Assembly: GCF_016808335.1 (NCBI RefSeq) | Contig: NC_053146.1 | Coordinates: 25,388,938 to 25,452,937 of the forward strand | Direction of reading: 5' to 3' | DNA: 64,000 nt | Source of the DNA: Panicum virgatum | Lineage: Eukaryota; Streptophyta; Magnoliopsida; Poales; Poaceae | Program-made: the position numbers and the translations under genes | In this document: positions 1-10,993 of the stretch, piece after piece | Numbering within the stretch: position 1 is the first letter of the stretch | How the letters are laid out: each line of letters begins with the position of its first letter | The notes under the pieces: model-generated | The model's database searches: none | Told to the model about the DNA's origin: nothing | Seen by the model: the letters and a program-made list of their open reading frames with translations, nothing else

Positions 1-566
1 TTGTGCATTCATGCGGGTGCATAATTTTATTTGATTGAGTGTGGTTTGAATTCAAATAGGTTTCGTTTGGTTTGAAATAGGAAAGAGAAAAGGAAAGGAA
101 AAAGGAAACCCAATCAAACCCAAACCCAAGAAGCAGCCCAGCGGCCAACCCGGCGGCCCACTCTTTCCCTCTTCCCTCGCGGACGGCCCAAACCAGCCGG
201 CAGCCCGACCCAGCAACCCAGCCGGCCCAGCGCCTCTCCCGCGTCCGGCCCGCGATCCTCGGCCGTGATTGCCGCCGCGCTCGCACTAGGCACGCACGCC
301 CAAATCCACGGCCCTCCTTTTATTGGCACCCCGCGCCCCTGCGCCCTCACCTCGCCATCCCGCAGCCGCCACCGCAACCCTAGCGCTGCCACCACGCCGG
401 TCCGCCGTGTAGAGGCTCTGCGCCATCGTGGAGCCGCCGCCTCGCCACCCCCAGGCCCTGCCAAGCACCGCAGAAGCTCCGTGTCGGGTCCAGGATCGAC
501 ACCGAGCCCGCCATCCCCGACGTCGGACCCTGCACGCGCCGAAATTCCACCCGGACGCCGCCTCCG

Positions 567-642
567 GTGAGTTGCTCCGCCAGTGAATTTGCTCGCCGTC
601 GGTGCTGCTCCGGTCATCCTGACCCCCATTGCACCATCGCAG
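567..642 (+). other. Putative LTR intron 1 (76 nt, GT-AG), copy A1
   Basis: A donor CCG|GTGAGT and an acceptor ATCGCAG| bound a 76-nt segment in the LTR leader. Introns of 76 nt (50912-50987) and 77 nt (10917-10993) can be drawn at the equivalent places in other copies, although the surrounding leader is highly diverged. The segment ends just before the first ATG of the leader (650). Splicing is inferred from the motifs only. Confidence 0.45.
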
Positions 643-1826
643 CACATCCATGAGTCGAGCCATGAGGTCCAGAAGCCCAGAGATGCCTTCCTTCGACCCC
701 GTCCTCGAGCTCCGCCCAGTGCCGCCGCCGGTCCTCGTCACCGACCGCCCTGCGCTGCTACTCCGGCCACCACGATCCCTCAGTGAGCACCAGCCCGCTT
801 CCTTGGTCCTTTTGCGCTAGAACTTGTAGGCTGTAGCCCATCCCCGCAGCCGCAACTCCGTTCACCGGCGTTCCGCCGCCGCACGACACGCAGCCCGCCG
901 TGGCGGGTTCTCTGCAGAACACCCCAGCCCCGCGTGACCCTAGTTCGGGTTCGCATTAACCCCGCACACACACGTGCACCCCTTTGCACCACAACCCGCG
1001 CCCAGAACGGCCTACATGCCCACACGCCTGCGAGGCTCGCCGCGCAGAGCCGCCCCCTTCGCTGCGTGCACCGCTACACCCTCCGCAGACCCGCACGACC
1101 CACATAGGTGGATTACGCATGCTGCGGGCTACCTCCCCGGCTAGACCCGGCCCAGGATTGAGCCCGGATCACCGAGATCGGCCGTCGCCGGTGAAGCACC
1201 GCCACGAGATGGCTCACCGGCGACTGATCACCGCCGCCTAGCGCGCCCGATCTCCCCGAGCCGTTCGATCCAGAACGTGTGGCTCGGATTAGATCATCAT
1301 ACCCCTTCGATCTGGATCGCCCGATTGCGATCCGATGGCCCAGATCCAGTTTGACCCGCGGCATAACGGTCAGCGCTGTCACTTTTGCTAAAGAGCCCCT
1401 GGGTTTTCTCAAAATCAACCCGCAGTCCGCGCCTGTTCAAAAATAATTCCAGTTTGGCCCAGTTTCTTGCACCGAACCCCCTGAGTTTCCTGGTTTTAGA
1501 ACCCGCAGTCCAGCCCTTGCAGTTTTGCGAGTTAGACCCTAGATCTACCCTTTATTTATGTATAGGTCCCTAGTTTTTGCAGAAAACCCCTGGAAACTCA
1601 GTTTTTCTTATAGTTTAGTCCCAGGATCTTGTTTTAGGCCTAGTTTTCTCGTTCTAGCTCCGTTTTAGGCGTTCTTTATGTCCACGTGATCGTTGTAACG
1701 CATAGAATAGGTCTAGCTTAGTTTTTTTTGTTGTTTTTATGTATTGTTGTACTGTTTCTTAGTGTTTTCTCTTGTTTGCATGTATGTATGTGCTGGACTT
1801 GTTTTTGGCGTTGCGATCGTGAGTAG

Positions 1827-3002
1827 ACGTTGATCCTTCGGAGGAGTACCAGGAGCCACCTTCCGCGGGACACTTTGAGCAGCAGGAGCACTTTGAGGAA
1901 GGCAAGTATAACATGAACACCACCTATCACTTTAAAATACATTTTCATACTGCATTTTAATATTGTATGCCTATAAGGACTTTCCTAGCCACTTTATATC
2001 CTTTATATATATCCCTTGGGTTGCATTTTGGTTAGTTGTGCTAAGTGTCGCGCTATAACACACTTGGTCCTTTTTAATTAATCTGATTAATGGTATATGC
2101 AACTTAATTCTGGGAGTGGCCCTCTGTGATCTGTGCTTGAGTGGCTCACGCCTCGTTAAAAATTGGTTTTTCTTGAAACATGGTTTAGGGGGCCAGCACG
2201 GTGCTTAGTGCTTGGTTGGCCATTCTCCCTAAGGATCGGTTCATAGAGCGACAACCTGGGACAACAGCGCTACCACAAGACTGGAATGGGACGGTCTTGG
2301 CTTACTAATTAGGTCTTTTTGGTTTGGAGTAACTTACCTGCGGGGCAAGGGTGGCAAGCTTCAATGGTCCCTGCTCCTCCGGCCTGGTCTGTGCTATGTG
2401 TCTTGTACCCCCATGAGGTGGGCCCCATCGTCGCTGATCCAACTCTTCGCGGTTACGCCTTACCAACAAGATTCTTTGTAACGGCCTTGTAGTGTGCTTG
2501 CTAGCCATCTCACCTAAGGAAGTGTGATGAACAACTAGCGTAGCTCACGACTTGTGGGTAAAGATGTGCAACCTCTGTAGAGTGTAAAACTGGTATACTA
2601 GCCGTGCTCACGGTCATGAGCGGCCCAGATCCTCCTTTTGATTTGTGGGGTTATCTTCCTTTGATTAGGGGGGGTTCCCCGGGTGGTTTGGTTTGGTTTG
2701 GTTCTCAGTAGTATTATAATTTAATTTTGATTAATTACTATGTAACTGGGTTATGGTAATTTCATCAACTTATAGTAATCAGCTTTAATAAAATTTTGCC
2801 AAGATTAAAAGCTAATGCGGTTGAGTTAGCCAACCTTAGAGCCTCATAGTTTGTGTTATACTTGTTGAGTACAAGTTGTGTACTCACTCTTGCCTACTCT
2901 ACTCTTTTCCTCTTGTTCTCTTTGGGGACACCCTACTGCTGCTCAGTTCCCGGCGATGCGGAGGAGTTCACCCGGAGCTACCAGGAGTACGAGGACTTCT
3001 AG
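1827..3002 (+). other. LTR-borne exon pair (exon 3, GC-AG intron, exon 4), copy A1
   Basis: Exon 3 (1827-1901, 75 nt) follows a T-rich intron end with GTAG, and its donor is AAG|GCAAGT. Exon 4 (2947-3002, 56 nt) follows CTGCTCAG and ends with a TAG stop. Across the join the frame stays open. The peptide is acidic and rich in Glu, Gln and Tyr and ends YEDF. An AATAAA lies about 105 nt after the stop. Six other LTRs in the window carry exon 3, always with a length divisible by three, and five of them carry exon 4 at exactly 56 nt. In this copy an in-frame ATG exists at 650, but it is not conserved elsewhere. Confidence 0.5.
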
Positions 3003-3107
3003 GCTGTCTTCTCCCAGTCGACGTCCCTATGGCGCCTAGCTTCAGAGAGAGTTTCGTACTTGTTCTACGCTTCCGCATATTTATACCAGACATTTTGTCA
3101 TTTATGT

Positions 3108-3113
3108 AATAAA
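3108..3113 (+). terminator. Polyadenylation signal AATAAA in LTR A1
   Basis: AATAAA lies about 140 bases before the LTR end. The same context occurs in A2 (28965-28970), F 5' (53215-53220) and F 3' (61827-61832). It follows the stop codon of LTR exon 4 and would define the 3' end of R. Confidence 0.6.
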
Positions 3114-3255
3114 TAACATTCGTACTCGCTTTATTATATCTTTTTACGTGATATGTGTTGTGATATACTGTTCATTCTGTTGTATATACGTGTGACTTGA
3201 TCCTGGCACGTATATGATTGCTCGGTTTATGTCCTTTTATAAACCGGGTGTTACA

Positions 3256-4204
3256 CCCTCTTTCGGACACTAAGTGTCCTAAAACGATGCCTTCACAGAC
3301 CATGAACTGACATTTCTCCCAGTTGAGGATCAGGTCCTTCTCTTGGCATCTCTGCAAGACTCTGTCTAAATCTTTTAGACAATGATCGAAGGTCGTCCCA
3401 TAGATTGAGAAGTCGTCCATGAAAACTTCCATAATTTCTTCGATCATGTCGGAGAATATGGACATCATGCATCTTTGGAACGACGCGGGCGCATTACATA
3501 ACCCAAACGACATTCGTTGGTAGGCATATGTTCCATAGGAGCATGTGAACGTGGTCTTGCTTTTGTTCTTCGGGATGGATGGGTATTTGATGGTAACCAG
3601 AATAACCATCAAGGAAACACAAGTAGGTGTGCTTCGCCAACCGCTCCAACATCACATCGATGAAAGGTAGTGAGAAGTGATCCTTCTTAGTGGCCTTGTT
3701 GAGTTTCCTGTAATCTATACACATCCTCCATCTCGTGATGGTTCGTTGGGGAATTAGCTCGTTCTTGCTATTTTCCACCACCATCATGCCTCCTTTCTTG
3801 GGCACAACTTGGACTGGGCTTACCCACTCACTATGCGGAACAGGATAGATAATTCCGGCATCTAGGAGTTTAAGAACCTCTTTCTTTACCACCTCCCTCA
3901 TAACATTGTTCAACCTTCTTTGGGATTCCCTAGAAGGTGCTATTGCGGGATCCAATGGGATTCGGTGGGTGCAGAGGGCAGGACTGATGCCCTTGAGGTC
4001 TTGTAGGGTATAGCCTAAGACCGATCGATGCTTCTCTAAAACAGCGATGAGCTTATTCGTCTCCTCATCTGAGAGTTTGTCGCTGATGATCACGAGAGAC
4101 TCTACATCGCTATTCAGAAAGGCATATCTAAGCCCTGATGGTAAAGGCTTTAGCTCAATCGGAGGTCGTGATGGCTTCTTGTTGACATTTCTTAGCAAAA
4201 TCAC
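3256..4204 (-). pseudogene. pol: Athila-like pol fragment: reverse transcriptase
   Basis: The fragment encodes part of the RNA-dependent DNA polymerase of an Athila-lineage element. The frame at 4204-3494 has the RT N-terminal blocks, including KLNKATKKDHF and FLDGYSGYHQIPIHPE. The catalytic box FMDD lies at about 3423-3412, followed by FSIYG, which is typical of Athila. The frame shifts by one base at the T-run 3561-3564 (A-run on the coding strand) and continues to 3256, where A1 is inserted after LVSERG. RNase H and integrase are not in the window. The gene is dead: it has lost its N-terminal part, is frameshifted and is cut by an insertion. Confidence 0.85.
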
Positions 4205-4218
4205 TAGGAATGGTTAAT

Positions 4219-4235
4219 CCTTAGCGACAGCGCCA
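4219..4235 (-). other. Primer-binding site of H (degenerate tRNA-Asp type)
   Basis: On the minus strand TGGCGCTGTCGCTAAGG lies eight bases after the LTR end GCCAACA. It matches the tRNA-Asp-type site TGGCGCCGTTGCCGGGG at about 12 of 17 positions. Confidence 0.55.
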
Positions 4236-4243
4236 GAAATGCC

Positions 4244-5760
4244 TGTTGGCAGTCCTTAGTGCAATCACTAGAAATGTGGGTGCCGAACCCATCCTAGCAA
4301 CTGCACCCAAGGGGTGCCACTCTCGTGGTATAATCAATACGATTACAGATGGATCCGCAAGCGCACGGATATACCATTGTAGCATTTCACCCGGAGAGTA
4401 AGGGTATCGTCATTTATTTGTGTCCCAAAGGACGGCAGTGGCAAAGGTATTGTACTCAACATTAACCGTGACATTTGCCTCAAGCAATAGGCAATACTCT
4501 AACAGGGGTAAGTAAAGATAAAGAATAAGCAAGGGTAATGTGACACAACACACATCCACACTCCAAGAGGAAGGAATAAAGGAGAGAAACTATAAAATAA
4601 AGAACTACTCTATCCTACGTCAAGTCAGCTGGAGCTTAGGCTAGGTTAGGTGTCCTAGTGCTTCTATCCAAAGCTGAGGTCATGTTAGATCATGGTTAGG
4701 ACTGCAGGTGCCAGGAAAATGGGATAGCGGGGAGAAGGTCCCGCACCGGAGTACAGCCAGTCCCGTTACCTCTTTGCATGAACTCCTACACCGAACCCGA
4801 ACGTCGGGGAGTACGCTAAACACAACACCGCTGTTACACCAGACGGACAGGGCTGTCACCACCTGCTGTCTACCCCAGTCACACCATGGAGCACGGTCAT
4901 ATCCGAAGGATCCCGCATACCCGAGCACCACGCTCATGCATGAAGTCACTACTCTAGTGCCCCCAGGTCTCCCACCCTTCGGATGGACGAGTAAACCACT
5001 AGAGCAAGCCCGAAAGCACAACGAACCTCTATCCGTACCCGAATCATCTGGTCTAACCATGACCGTAGCATAACTTATGAACGAACTAAGCATGGATTGA
5101 TAAACTATCAAGATAGTAAAGCAACCATTGCAAAACTCTATATTATGAATAGAAGTCTGACAAGTCGGATACAAAGCCATACCAGGAGCCGAGGATTGCT
5201 CAACGACCCCGAGGACGACTTGCTCGCTAAAGAGAACTAACCTAGCTCCACTACCTAGCTAAGAGAGCAAGAGAGAGGAGAGCCTTCTTGGAGAGAATGG
5301 AATGAAGTGAGTTTGTGTGTGAGGGGTGAGACTTGGAAGGTAATCAGGAGACTTGGGGCTGACTCCTCCTCGAAATGCACCTAGACTGGAGGCCGTCCAG
5401 GTTCGGCCGACCCCTTGGGTCGGCCGGCCCCACCTGGCCGCCTCTCGTCCTTATCCTTCTCTAACAGGCTGACATGTGGGCCCTGATATCTTTCCTTGTA
5501 TGCATTATGTGTGGCGTGCCCATTTGCTCTGCCAGATGGGCCCTCCTTGTAAGTGGGTGACGCCGGACGCGATATTCTGCGTAGTTGTATGGCGTCTGCT
5601 GTGTGTTTTCGTCTTATTCGCTCCTGCTCATCTGAAATGTACAAAACTCGAAAACAACTGTGGAGCAAGGTTAGTGATACAAATATGCGAGTAAGGCATG
5701 CATTTTTCCTTTATTATTGAGTATAGTTGACGGGTGAAAATGGCACTTAAGCACCATACA
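4244..5760 (-). repeat. LTR of Athila-like element H (1,517 bp)
   Basis: On the plus strand it runs from TGTTGGCAGT to CACCATACA. Its length matches the LTRs of B (1,500 and 1,503 bp). It shares landmarks with them and with LTR I: a block around 4845-4880 on the invariant phrase GGGCTGTCACCACCTGC, and a G+C-rich GGTCGGCCGGCC tract near 5412. Plus-strand ORFs across it are chance frames. Confidence 0.7.
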
Positions 5761-6392
5761 AGAAGCCTGTTTTCCAGGAGTAGTGCACGGTCGCGTACGG
5801 GCTCGGATTAGGCCGCACTTTATATGGTTGGAAAGATAATTCCAAGACACTTCCAATGGCACCAGTGCCAGGCACAAATTCGTCTTGACTCGTCAGGAAT
5901 CGTCCGAGGAAGTTGACGTCCAGAATCTGTCCCGGTGCTGCGTCACTATTTTTGGGAAGATGGTCCGTGTATCGTGTTGGAGCCCAAATGGGGCGCGCCC
6001 AAGGGTCCCTCCTTGACCCTAGGGTCTTCTTTAACAGCCGCCACCACATCGTTAGGGTTTGGGTTTTGCTTAGATTCATTCTGTCAAGAACAGTTGTCGT
6101 CATTCATCAGTTTGTGAGACCCCAACTCGTGAGATTAATCATTCATCTGCAGAGTCACTTCATTTGAGCTGTGTTTCTTTCGAGTTCTTCCTTGTGTTCT
6201 TCGTTGCGCTTGCAGGGATTAGTCTTTTTGGTGAGGTCAACTGGGTTGTGACACGATTGATAACCAAAGGAGTTGTGGTGCTAAGATTGCTGGATTCGGG
6301 TCTTAGGATCTGAAGCCGGAACGGTGTGTCTCGCTCCGCCTACAACGAGAGTTATCCAGAACCTGATGGAAGATCGGGAACCCATGTCCCCA
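5761..6392 (+). repeat. 5' LTR of G (left part displaced by H)
   Basis: It is alignable with 9400-9922 of the 3' LTR, including the shared tracts GGATTAGGCCGCACTTTATA and ACCCTAGGGTCTT. It ends ...TGTCCCCA just before the primer site. About 130 bases beyond the A2 insertion point survive only in this copy. Confidence 0.75.
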
Positions 6393-6397
6393 TTATT

Positions 6398-6410
6398 TGG
6401 TAATCAGAGC
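6398..6410 (+). other. Primer-binding site of G (initiator-Met tRNA type)
   Basis: TGGTAATCAGAGC differs from the usual plant initiator-Met site TGGTATCAGAGC by one extra A. It lies five bases after the inferred LTR end. Confidence 0.55.
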
Positions 6411-7553
6411 TTCAGGTATACTGTCAGGTTTACATCTATCCTTTAGTTTGAGTGTCTTCGCCTTCGTCCCATAGTCCACTGCCATATTTGTTTCCTACCT
6501 GAAACCATCCGTGCCATATTCTTTGCATAATTCAGTTTCAGAGTTCGTAGTGTTGAGTTTTTGTCCTAGGTCAAGGTCTTGTTGCTGGTTTAGATCGTGT
6601 TTCAATCTAATTTGTGTGTTCTCCCTTTGTTTTCCATCAACCCTTGCCATCACCATCCACTAGATCCAGATCTTTTGTCCATATAACATCCTGATTCGAA
6701 TGCCTTCCATAAAACAGTCATAACTTTTGCGTCCGAACTCGAAAAGATGCAAATTTTATATCTACGGAGATCTACAGAAAATTTTAGATCTGTTTCATCC
6801 TAGCATTGCTAGGTTCGCAAAAATTAGAATTGCGAAATCCAATCAGATAAACTGAGTTTCGGGGCCGACAAGTTTAGTATGCATTTGAGAGCACAATCAT
6901 GATTTTGAGTAGACCACATCTTTTATCCAATTGAGCTCATATTTTTTGTGGTTTGTTTTTGTGTGCTCCTTGCTGGAAAAAATATATCAAAAGTATAAGA
7001 GAAAAAAAAGGTTGAGAAAAAAAGAAAAATAGTGAATGAAAAAAAAACAAGAAGAGAGGAGCACATAAGCAATAGCCAATAGCTCTATTTGTTTGTGGTG
7101 CCTTTTGCCTTGTCCTTGTTCGTTGCTACCTATCATACTTGTTTCCCTCTATTTTTATCATAAATTGGTGCTAGGAACACGTATATGCCAGCTACTAGGA
7201 TAAGTACTTTGGATATTTATTCAATATTGCTATCTGTGACTGACTTGTGTGCCACATACAAATATTTTTGTTCCTTTGTATGCCTTCCAAGCTCCACATA
7301 TACACTTCAGATCAGTAACCCAAAGGATCTTGCAATCTTGGTACCACTTCCTCACAGGTATCACGAACTAGCCACCAGTTGTACCATCCACTGCTCGCGT
7401 GGGTAAGAACTTTGTAAGAGCTTGGCAAGACGCTTGAGAGTGTGTGCCTTTTTGCATAACCACATCCTAGTATATTATAAGAAAATATACTTCTGTGTGT
7501 TTTCTTGTTTTCCACTAACATTGCCAGGTTACAATTATAGAAATGGAAGAAAG
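6411..7553 (+). other. Leader of G, no gene seen
   Basis: This is the AT-rich untranslated leader between primer site and gag. It contains a purine-rich A/G tract at about 6976-7060. I see no ORF with coding character. Confidence 0.6.
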
Positions 7554-8860
7554 ATGACGACTCAAGGCCCTTCAAACATTGCAGCACCAAACCATGTAAA
7601 ATGAGGTACAATTGATATTTCTATTCCTTCTTTTGATGGTGATTGCAATTATTCTGAATATGCTAAGTGGGAGCTTGAGGTAGAAAAGGAATTGCTTTCA
7701 ATCAATAATGTTTCTGAACATGAACGAATTAGAGCCATCACTAGTGCTTTCACAGGATATGCTTTAACATGGTGGCAATTTTGTTGTGAAAATTATGAGA
7801 CACCTAAAACATGGTTGATGTTGAAACAACTTTTAAGATATGACTATGTGCCTATATACTACTCTATTTTGTGTGAAGAACTTCAATTTCTCCAACAAGG
7901 TAGCAAATCAGTGAAGTCATATTATGAAAAAATGCAAGCTTTAATATTACGATGTGAAATAGATGAATGTGTGGAAGCAACTGAGAATAGATTTTTGCAT
8001 GGGCTTCAACTTGAAATTTAGAATGTTCTTAATGATCAGTATTACACTTCTCTTTCACAATTATTTGAAATTGCTTGTATGGCTGAGCAACAATTATTTC
8101 ATGCACCTATTTGCAAAAATGAAGAGCAACAAATAGAGGAGCAGCATCTTGTTGTACAGACATGTATGCCTAACATTTTGCAGGACTTTGGAGATTACAA
8201 GCAACATGAGATAAATGAGGAGGAAGATGTACACACAGTTTTTGGTGAAATTTCAGTACCAACACTTCCAATTCCTTCCACTGAGATTGAGATCATAGGT
8301 AATAACATTTGTGAAACACTGCAAGGTGAGGATCCTTTTTCTACTCTACCTTTGTCGCAAGCTGAGGTGCATGATGTTTCTTGTGATAAAGAAGAGTTGT
8401 GTGACATCATTACATTGGAGCGAAATAGTTGTGTTGAAAATATAATTTTTCTTCCCATTGAATCTGAAAATAATGAGCTCAAATTATTATCTTCTTTAAA
8501 TACTTTGGGTTATATAGATAATCTTTGTACTCTAAGTAGTTTGAAGGAGAAATTTATATGCGCTGAATTGCCATGGTTGCATAGATGTATATATCATTTT
8601 ATTGGGCCATATAATTTTAAAGGAGAGTATATGGTGCATCGTTTCTATATGTGCTCAAATATGAAATCTACTTTGGTTGTGCAAGAATTTGTTCAAGTAG
8701 AAGGTTGTAATAACAATAATCATATCTTGTCAACATCCCCTACTTTTGTTTTAAAGAAACAGGTTAACTTTCAAGAAGGGGAGCGATATTGGTTACTACC
8801 AATAACCTGTCCTCCAACTAAGCTCAAACCGAGGACGGTTTGCTGTCAAGAAGGGGAGGA
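7554..8860 (+). pseudogene. gag: Gag-like protein of element G, two stops
   Basis: One frame starts at ATG 7554 and runs through the polypurine tract into the 3' LTR (to 9242). It is interrupted by TGA at 7602 and TAG at 8019. The N-terminal part resembles the retrotransposon gag capsid domain: a GYALTWW block near 7757, an SVKSYYEKMQ block near 7908 and an LFEIACMAEQQ block near 8060. The rest is acidic, has no CCHC knuckle and is unknown to me. The product would be a particle protein that relies on enzymes of another element. Both stops are explained by C-to-T change (CGA and CAG codons). Confidence 0.7.
8848..8860 (+). other. Polypurine tract of G
   Basis: AAGAAGGGGAGGA directly precedes the 3' LTR start TGATGAGGAC. 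It would prime plus-strand DNA synthesis. Confidence 0.7.
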
Positions 8861-9922
8861 TGATGAGGACATGAAACCTATGGATACGACCATAATAGTT
8901 AAATACAAGGTGATCTTGTTCCTATATTTGCATAAAGATTTTTGGTACAATTCACTTGGTTCCACTTGTACATGTCAATATTTGATTGTAGGTCCAAATG
9001 TAAAGTTGAACTTTCGTTTTGCCGGTAGACCGATAGTGAATCATTGCGAAGGTCATAACTCAGTCATCCAGAGTGCGATTGAGGTCCATGAGCTCTTGAT
9101 GGAAAGCTTATTTGATAAGCTTTCAAATAGATCTGGTCCCATGTCAATATCTCATCGGCAAGGTCTTCAAATCATCATGACATTCTGCCATTGTTTCTGC
9201 CGGAAGCTACATTGTCGTCATGGGCTTGTTATTCATCCTTAGGATCCTGGCCCAAGTTGGAGAACTCCCCAAAGATTAGTAGAGGAGTTTGAAGATGTCC
9301 AAGAATATCCTCCTCCATGGCCACCACCTTAGGAGACCTGCAAGGCGGTCCAAATCAAGTTGGAGGCCAAAACCAAGTCGACTTCGAGTCCGTTTCGGAG
9401 GCAAGGAGCAGTCTGCACTAAAACGGACGCCACGGTCGCATATGGGATCGGATTAGGCCGCACTTTATATGGTTGGAAAGCTAATTACAAGGCTCTTCCA
9501 GTGGAACCAGTCATAGGCCCAAATTCATCTGGAGTCATCGGGAATTATCCGAGGAATTTGACATCCAGAATCTGTCCTGGTGCTGCATCACTGTTTTTGG
9601 GACGATAGTCCGTGTATCGTGTTGGAGCCCAATTGGGGCGCGTCCAGGGGTCCCTCCACGACCCTAGGGTCTTATTTAACAGCCGCCGCCACATCATTAG
9701 GGTTTGGGTTTTGCTTAGATTCATTCTGTCAAGAATAGTTGTCGTCGTTCATCGGTTTGTGAGACCCCAACTCATGAGATTAATCATTCATCTGCAGAGT
9801 CACTTCATTTGGGCTGCATTTCTTTTGAGTTCTTGCTTGTGTTCTTCGTTGCGCTTGCAAGGATTAGCCTTCTTGGCGTGGTCAACTGGGTTGTGACATG
9901 GTTGATAACCAGAGGATTTGTG
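8861..9922 (+). repeat. 3' LTR of G (interrupted by A2)
   Basis: It starts TGATGAGGACATG after the polypurine tract and is homologous to 5761-6392 from about 9400 onward. It stops at GGATTTGTG, where A2 begins. TTGTG (9918-9922) is the presumed left target-site copy; the right copy has been lost. Confidence 0.75.
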
Positions 9923-10677
9923 TGTAACACCCTAATTTAAATTTTAGCATTTTATAATAAATTTAATTGGCTTTATTTAAATTTCTAAGGTTTATTGTGT
10001 TTAGTATGGCATTTAATTCAATTTTGTTCCTTAAGTAATTAAAATCTATCATAGGTTTAAATTTTTTTGTTGCATTCATGCTGGAGCATTGATTTATTTG
10101 TTTGAGTATTAGAGTTGAATTCAAATTCAATTTTGAATTCCAATAGATTTGTTTGAGTTAGTTTGAATAGGAAAAGAAATAGAAGAAGTAATAGAAAAGA
10201 AACCCAGCCCAAACCCAAAACAAGAAACCCAAAACCCCTTCCCGGCCCGGCCTCAGGCAGCCCAGCCCGCACCCACTCTCTCCTGCGGCCCACGCCCGCG
10301 GCCCGAACTCCTTTCTCTCCCCAGGCTCGCTCCGGCCCATGCCGTGCGCGCAGCCCAGTCCACCCCGCGGCCCAGCTTTCCCCCGCGCTGGCCCAGCCAG
10401 TTCCCCCGCGGCCCATCTCCCTTCTCCCCCCTGGTCCGCTCGCGCTCAGCCCAGCCACCGCGAGCGCCCAGCGGGCCCGCACCGCAGCCGCTCTCCGCCC
10501 GCTCGCCTCGCGCCCACAGAGCGCGTCGCCTCCGCTGACCGCCTGACCCCACCTGTCGGTCCTTCCCCTTTCCTTCCGCAACCGTCGCTCACGCAGCACC
10601 ACCCCGCCGTGATCTCCGGCCGAGATCCCCGGCGAGCCCCCGCGCCAGACGCGCACGCCCAGGGCAACCAGCCGCCC

Positions 10678-10687
10678 TACAAATAGG
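10678..10687 (+). promoter_or_regulatory. TATA-like box in A2 LTR
   Basis: CTACAAATAG precedes a leader with AAACCCTAGCC, a frequent plant 5'-UTR phrase. The box is weakly conserved among copies. Confidence 0.35.
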
Positions 10688-10916
10688 AGCCCCCTGCCCC
10701 CCTCTCCATCCACCAGTGCGCCGCCCAAACCCTAGCCACCACCCCGCTCTGCTCCGCCGCGCCGAGTCCCCTGCGCCGCCGCGTCCTCACCGCTCCGCCG
10801 CGCCCCAGCCCTGGCCAGCCACCGCAACGGTTTCGCCTCGTTGCCGTGAAGCCCCTCGAGCTCTTCCCCTCGACCAATATCCCTGCAGCTGCAGGAATCG
10901 CACAGGACCGTTGCCG

Positions 10917-10993
10917 GTGAGTCCCCTGGTTTTGAGCAATTGCTCACCGTCGTCGACCCTCCGGCCACCCTGACCCCTGTAGCATCTCCGCAG
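10917..10993 (+). other. Putative LTR intron 1 (77 nt), copy A2
   Basis: Donor CCG|GTGAGT and acceptor CTCCGCAG| match the positions of the 76-nt introns in A1 and F 5'. The exons on either side lack any ATG. Confidence 0.45.

Larger units (their letters stand above)
1..3255 (+). repeat. Tekay/Del-type LTR, copy A1 (left end cut by window)
   Basis: The segment matches the LTRs at 9923, 45077, 50144 and 58537 and ends at the same boundary, GGGTGTTACA, at 3255. By alignment with the copy at 45077 it lacks about the first 140 bases. The left half is GC-rich leader, and the right half is the AT-rich module shared by all family copies. The adjoining DNA at 3256 is minus-strand Athila-like pol, so the LTR is an insertion there. 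No primer site follows it, so it is either a solo LTR or the 3' LTR of an element that starts left of the window. Confidence 0.9.
3256..5760 (-). mobile_element. Athila-like Ty3/gypsy element H, broken
   Basis: Read on the minus strand the order is LTR (5760 to 4244), degenerate primer site, then directly reverse transcriptase, with gag and protease missing. The RT is cut off at 3256 by LTR A1. The plus-strand side ends ...ACCATACA at 5760, where sequence homologous to the G LTR resumes. H therefore appears to have inserted into the 5' LTR of G, and its other end should lie left of the window. Confidence 0.75.
5761..9922 (+). mobile_element. Gag-only Ty3/gypsy element G
   Basis: A partial 5' LTR (5761-6392), a primer site, one gag-like frame, a polypurine tract and a 3' LTR (8861-9922) follow each other. 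There is no protease, RT or integrase, so the element is non-autonomous. Its 5' LTR is broken by H and its 3' LTR by A2. The remaining 3' LTR sequence would lie right of A2 but has been lost at the deletion ending at 30982. Confidence 0.8.

Noticed and set aside
650..782. ATG 650 in A1, in frame with LTR exons 2-4, as the start of an LTR protein
   Set aside because: The frame fits, but A2 and F have no ATG at the matching place, so it may be accidental.
114..1418. Many GC-rich ORFs on both strands in LTR leaders (also 10057-11733, 13633-14503, 24893-25823, 38395-39503, 50285-51638, 58678-60034)
   Set aside because: Low-complexity Pro/Arg/Ala/Gly frames overlap on several strands and are not conserved between copies. 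High G+C makes chance frames long. I kept only the exon 3-4 signal, which is consistent among copies.
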